A program made the position numbers and the translations under genes. From NCBI GenBank assembly GCA_937915335.1, contig CALDLZ010000205.1, forward strand, positions 1 through 15,189: DNA of 15,189 nucleotides. The letters run 5' to 3'. Source of the stretch: an uncultured Faecalibacterium sp. Its GTDB lineage: Bacteria; Bacillota; Clostridia; Oscillospirales; Ruminococcaceae. The notes beneath the pieces were generated by a model. It did not search any database. It was not told the DNA's origin and saw only the letters and a list, made by a program, of their open reading frames with translations. Each line of letters opens with the position of its first letter. The stretch's first letter is position 1. This document shows positions 15,144 to 15,189 of this stretch, one piece after another.

Positions 15144-15168
15144 AACCCCGCGTGAAAACGCGGGGTTT
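15144..15168 (-). terminator. Intrinsic terminator of a gene to the right of the window
   Basis: AACCCCGCGT (15144-15153) pairs perfectly with ACGCGGGGTT (15158-15167) around a GAAA loop. The minus strand continues TTATGATTTATC and the plus strand TTGC, so the T-runs are short. It most likely ends a minus-strand gene lying beyond the window edge. Confidence 0.6.
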
Positions 15169-15189
15169 GCAAAACGGCCCCATAGGGGC

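Noticed and set aside
14912..15183. Short minus-strand reading frames of about 70 codons near the right end
   Set aside because: They overlap a consensus promoter and terminator, have no ribosome site and show no recognisable protein pattern.

Overview
The window looks like the chromosome of a gut Firmicute of the Oscillospiraceae (Ruminococcaceae), most like Faecalibacterium, Gemmiger or Subdoligranulum. This rests on a GC-rich coding bias combined with Firmicute-type promoters and AGGAGG ribosome sites, a GC-hairpin intergenic repeat of a kind I recall from this group, a glucose-family PTS, and a flavin/4Fe-4S extracytosolic redox cluster. The genus is inferred by recognition and was not tested. 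Thirteen protein genes are supported; all but one are on the minus strand. No rRNA, tRNA, CRISPR array, insertion sequence or phage gene is visible.

Read in the direction of transcription (right to left): 14965-10971 holds a putative iron-responsive redox locus. A consensus promoter with two DtxR/IdeR-like palindromes drives a secreted Tp47-like protein. A hairpin then separates it from three translationally coupled genes: a two-domain FMN-binding protein, a one-domain FMN-binding protein and a membrane NapH-like 4Fe-4S protein. Together they read as a chain carrying electrons from the membrane through covalently bound flavins to an outside acceptor. The iron boxes make ferric iron or an iron complex a plausible acceptor. 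Next, 10910-7086 is a beta-glucoside module: an RpiR-type regulator, a PTS IIBC permease and a GH1 6-phospho-beta-glucosidase. A direct repeat of about 72 bp flanks it and includes the 3' end of the NapH-like gene plus its terminator, suggesting the module was inserted between two formerly convergent genes.

The one plus-strand gene (6288-6941) is a beta-phosphoglucomutase-like HAD phosphatase, divergent from ilvE (5013-6092), the branched-chain aminotransferase. From 4935 to 1837 runs an operon of two different PF00756-type esterases and an ATP-grasp ligase with a basic Lys/Thr/Pro tail. This is probably an uncharacterised ligase/esterase pathway. From 1833 to 62 runs a two-gene operon: a MYG1-family DHH-like hydrolase, then a GIY-YIG nuclease domain fused to a GNAT acetyltransferase, ending in a strong hairpin. 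Intrinsic terminators mark most operon ends and recognisable -35/-10 pairs most operon starts.
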